From NCBI GenBank assembly GCA_023458915.1, contig JAEWWM010000012.1:1-5895 (forward strand): a DNA stretch of 5,895 nucleotides, written 5' to 3'. Under the pieces are notes generated by a model. That model saw nothing but the letters and a program-made list of their open reading frames with translations, was not told the origin of the DNA and did not search any database. Below are positions 5,048 through 5,895 of this stretch, piece after piece; positions within the stretch are counted from its first letter, which is position 1; each line of letters starts with the position of its first letter. Origin of the DNA: Bacillota bacterium (GTDB lineage Bacteria > Bacillota > Clostridia > Oscillospirales > Acutalibacteraceae). A program made the translations under genes and the position numbers.

Positions 5048-5473
5048 TCACTCAGTCTCCATTTCTTTAAGCTCAACCACAATTTTAGGTATTAGGGAAT
5101 AACATTTCTCAACGATTAGCCTGCAAACCTGGCTGTCATCAAAAAAGGCGATACCATTTAAGGCATCGCACACAATTTTGGCGGTATTATCCAGATCGGG
5201 AGGCTTTGTTGGCAGTATTTCACCGGATAAAAATTTGATTTTTAGTTTTTCCGAAATACTTTTAAGAATGGGGAAAAAGGCTTTAATATTCACTTCTACA
5301 GGCACATTCTTGTTGAAAAAATTGTTCGAAACAGCTTTATAGCATTTTTTTATCTTTTTTTCATATTCTTTTGTCGGTTTGGGTGTGTAAACAATTGTTT
5401 TACCATTCACATAACACATTCTTGGTCTTTGTTTGCCACGAGGGTTACCATATACAACAAATTTTACACTCAT
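5048..5473 (-). CDS. rusA: RusA family Holliday junction resolvase
   Basis: RusA-type enzymes are small dimeric endonucleases that cut Holliday junctions using metal bound by acidic residues. The 141-residue product has the family start (VYGNPRGKQRPRM, with the conserved 'P..K.RPR') and the signature PPDLDNTAKIVCDALNG at 91-107. FFDDSQV follows at 110-116. Asp93 and Asp95, with Asp112 or Asp113, match the catalytic aspartates known from E. coli RusA, and Lys99 matches its conserved lysine, so it should be active. Length is usual. The ATG at 5473 overlaps the RecT stop as ATGA, with GGAG 11 nt upstream, which points to translational coupling. In phages such enzymes resolve recombination intermediates and branched DNA before packaging, which fits its RecT and SSB neighbours. 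Confidence 0.92.
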   Translation of the reverse strand: MSVKFVVYGNPRGKQRPRMCYVNGKTIVYTPKPTKEYEKKIKKCYKAVSNNFFNKNVPVEVNIKAFFPILKSISEKLKIKFLSGEILPTKPPDLDNTAKIVCDALNGIAFFDDSQVCRLIVEKCYSLIPKIVVELKEMETE

Positions 5474-5895
5474 AAACTTTCAAGCTCCTTTTCAAAATTT
5501 TCTAAATCCTCTTTTTGGAGTTCATTTAGGCTTTGAAGATTGAATTTCCCTAACATTTTAGAAATTTTATCTCCGCCATATTTTTCTAAAAGTTTTCGTT
5601 GCTCTTCTGTAGACAATGCCTCAATTTTTAAAACGCTTGGGTTGTCTATGTATTCGATAATTTCTTCGCCTGTTTCGATGTTTACTTTGAGCTTCGATTG
5701 ATCTGACCTTACTGCGGTTTGCATATCGGTCGACATTATGCCGTATCTAGAAATAAGTGCTTTCATAACAGTCTTTTCGGCCATGCGATCAAATTGCAGT
5801 GCCCAGATTGCATCGTCAGTGTTTCCGGTTTTTTTGTACTTTCGGTAGCTTTGGGAATACCTCTCAGCGTGCTTTTCTATATCTTGAACAGTCCA
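5470..5895 (-). CDS. recT: RecT family single-strand annealing protein, C-terminal part (5' end outside window)
   Basis: The frame is open from the right edge (first codon TGG at 5893-5895) for 141 residues to TGA at 5470. It reads WTVQDIEKHAERYSQSYRKY, then DAIWALQFDRMAEKTVMK, ALISRYGIMSTDMQTAV and an acidic tail (LENFEKELESL). This is the conserved C-terminal half of RecT proteins, where 'W..dfd.Ma.KTV.k.l...ygp.S.emq.A' is typical. RecT anneals complementary single strands and promotes strand invasion, usually with a partner exonuclease encoded next to it, which would lie beyond the right edge. An internal ATG at 5784 is not a likely start because the family homology continues upstream of it to the edge. 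The gene leads an overlapping set with the resolvase and SSB genes. Confidence 0.92.
   Translation of the reverse strand, partial: WTVQDIEKHAERYSQSYRKYKKTGNTDDAIWALQFDRMAEKTVMKALISRYGIMSTDMQTAVRSDQSKLKVNIETGEEIIEYIDNPSVLKIEALSTEEQRKLLEKYGGDKISKMLGKFNLQSLNELQKEDLENFEKELESL

Noticed and set aside
5047..5082. Longer N-terminus (12 extra residues) for SSB
   Set aside because: It would lie inside the RusA gene; the ATG at 5046 is one base after the RusA stop and has a GGAG site 10 nt upstream.
4761..5102. Plus-strand ORF of 113 codons opposite the SSB gene
   Set aside because: SSB is recognisable by family and explains the DNA; the antisense product has no recognisable domain.

Overview
The window is a stretch of phage or prophage DNA. 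Its genes are densely packed and all read on the minus strand, so the transcript runs from the right edge to the left. The low GC content, strong AGGAG-type ribosome binding sites and A/T-ending codons fit a host in the Bacillota, probably a Clostridia-like anaerobe. That host call is an inference; nothing in the window identifies a species. There is no tRNA, rRNA, CRISPR array, insertion sequence or integrase, and no stretch over 300 bases lacks a gene.

In order of transcription, the right part (5895 to about 4639) is a recombination module: the C-terminal part of a RecT-type annealing protein cut by the window edge, a RusA-type Holliday junction resolvase, and a single-stranded DNA-binding protein with an acidic, Phe-ending tail. 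The genes overlap by 4 bp (ATGA) or sit 1 bp apart, so they are probably translationally coupled. Next comes an orphan DNA cytosine-5 methyltransferase (4630 to 3449) with no restriction enzyme beside it, most simply a protective phage enzyme. The replication module (3449 to 2021) follows: a replisome-organiser-like protein with an N-terminal DUF6291-like part, then a DnaC-type AAA+ helicase loader with a possible N-terminal zinc finger. The linker region of the organiser gene holds a perfect 8-bp inverted repeat, an AT-rich tract and three copies of an 8-bp repeat, which together could be a replication origin.

The left part (2003 to 651) carries four small genes of unknown function and a TSCPD-domain protein (TIGR03905-like). 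The TSCPD gene has no ATG, GTG or TTG available at its 5' end and appears to start with ATT behind a perfect Shine-Dalgarno sequence. A promoter candidate lies at 1198-1227. After the TSCPD gene comes a 13-bp-stem hairpin (601-632), directly followed by the ribosome binding site of the last gene. That gene (579 to the left edge) encodes an HTH protein resembling small terminase subunits of the gp3 packaging type, cut by the window edge.

The layout (recombination, replication, small accessory genes, packaging) is that of the early-to-late transition of a temperate tailed phage. I see no wholly new system. The points most worth following are the ATT-started TSCPD gene, the hairpin placed where a leftward transcript must pass to reach the packaging-like gene, the tandem repeat in the methyltransferase recognition region, the possible origin, and the abrupt drop in GC inside the terminase-like gene.
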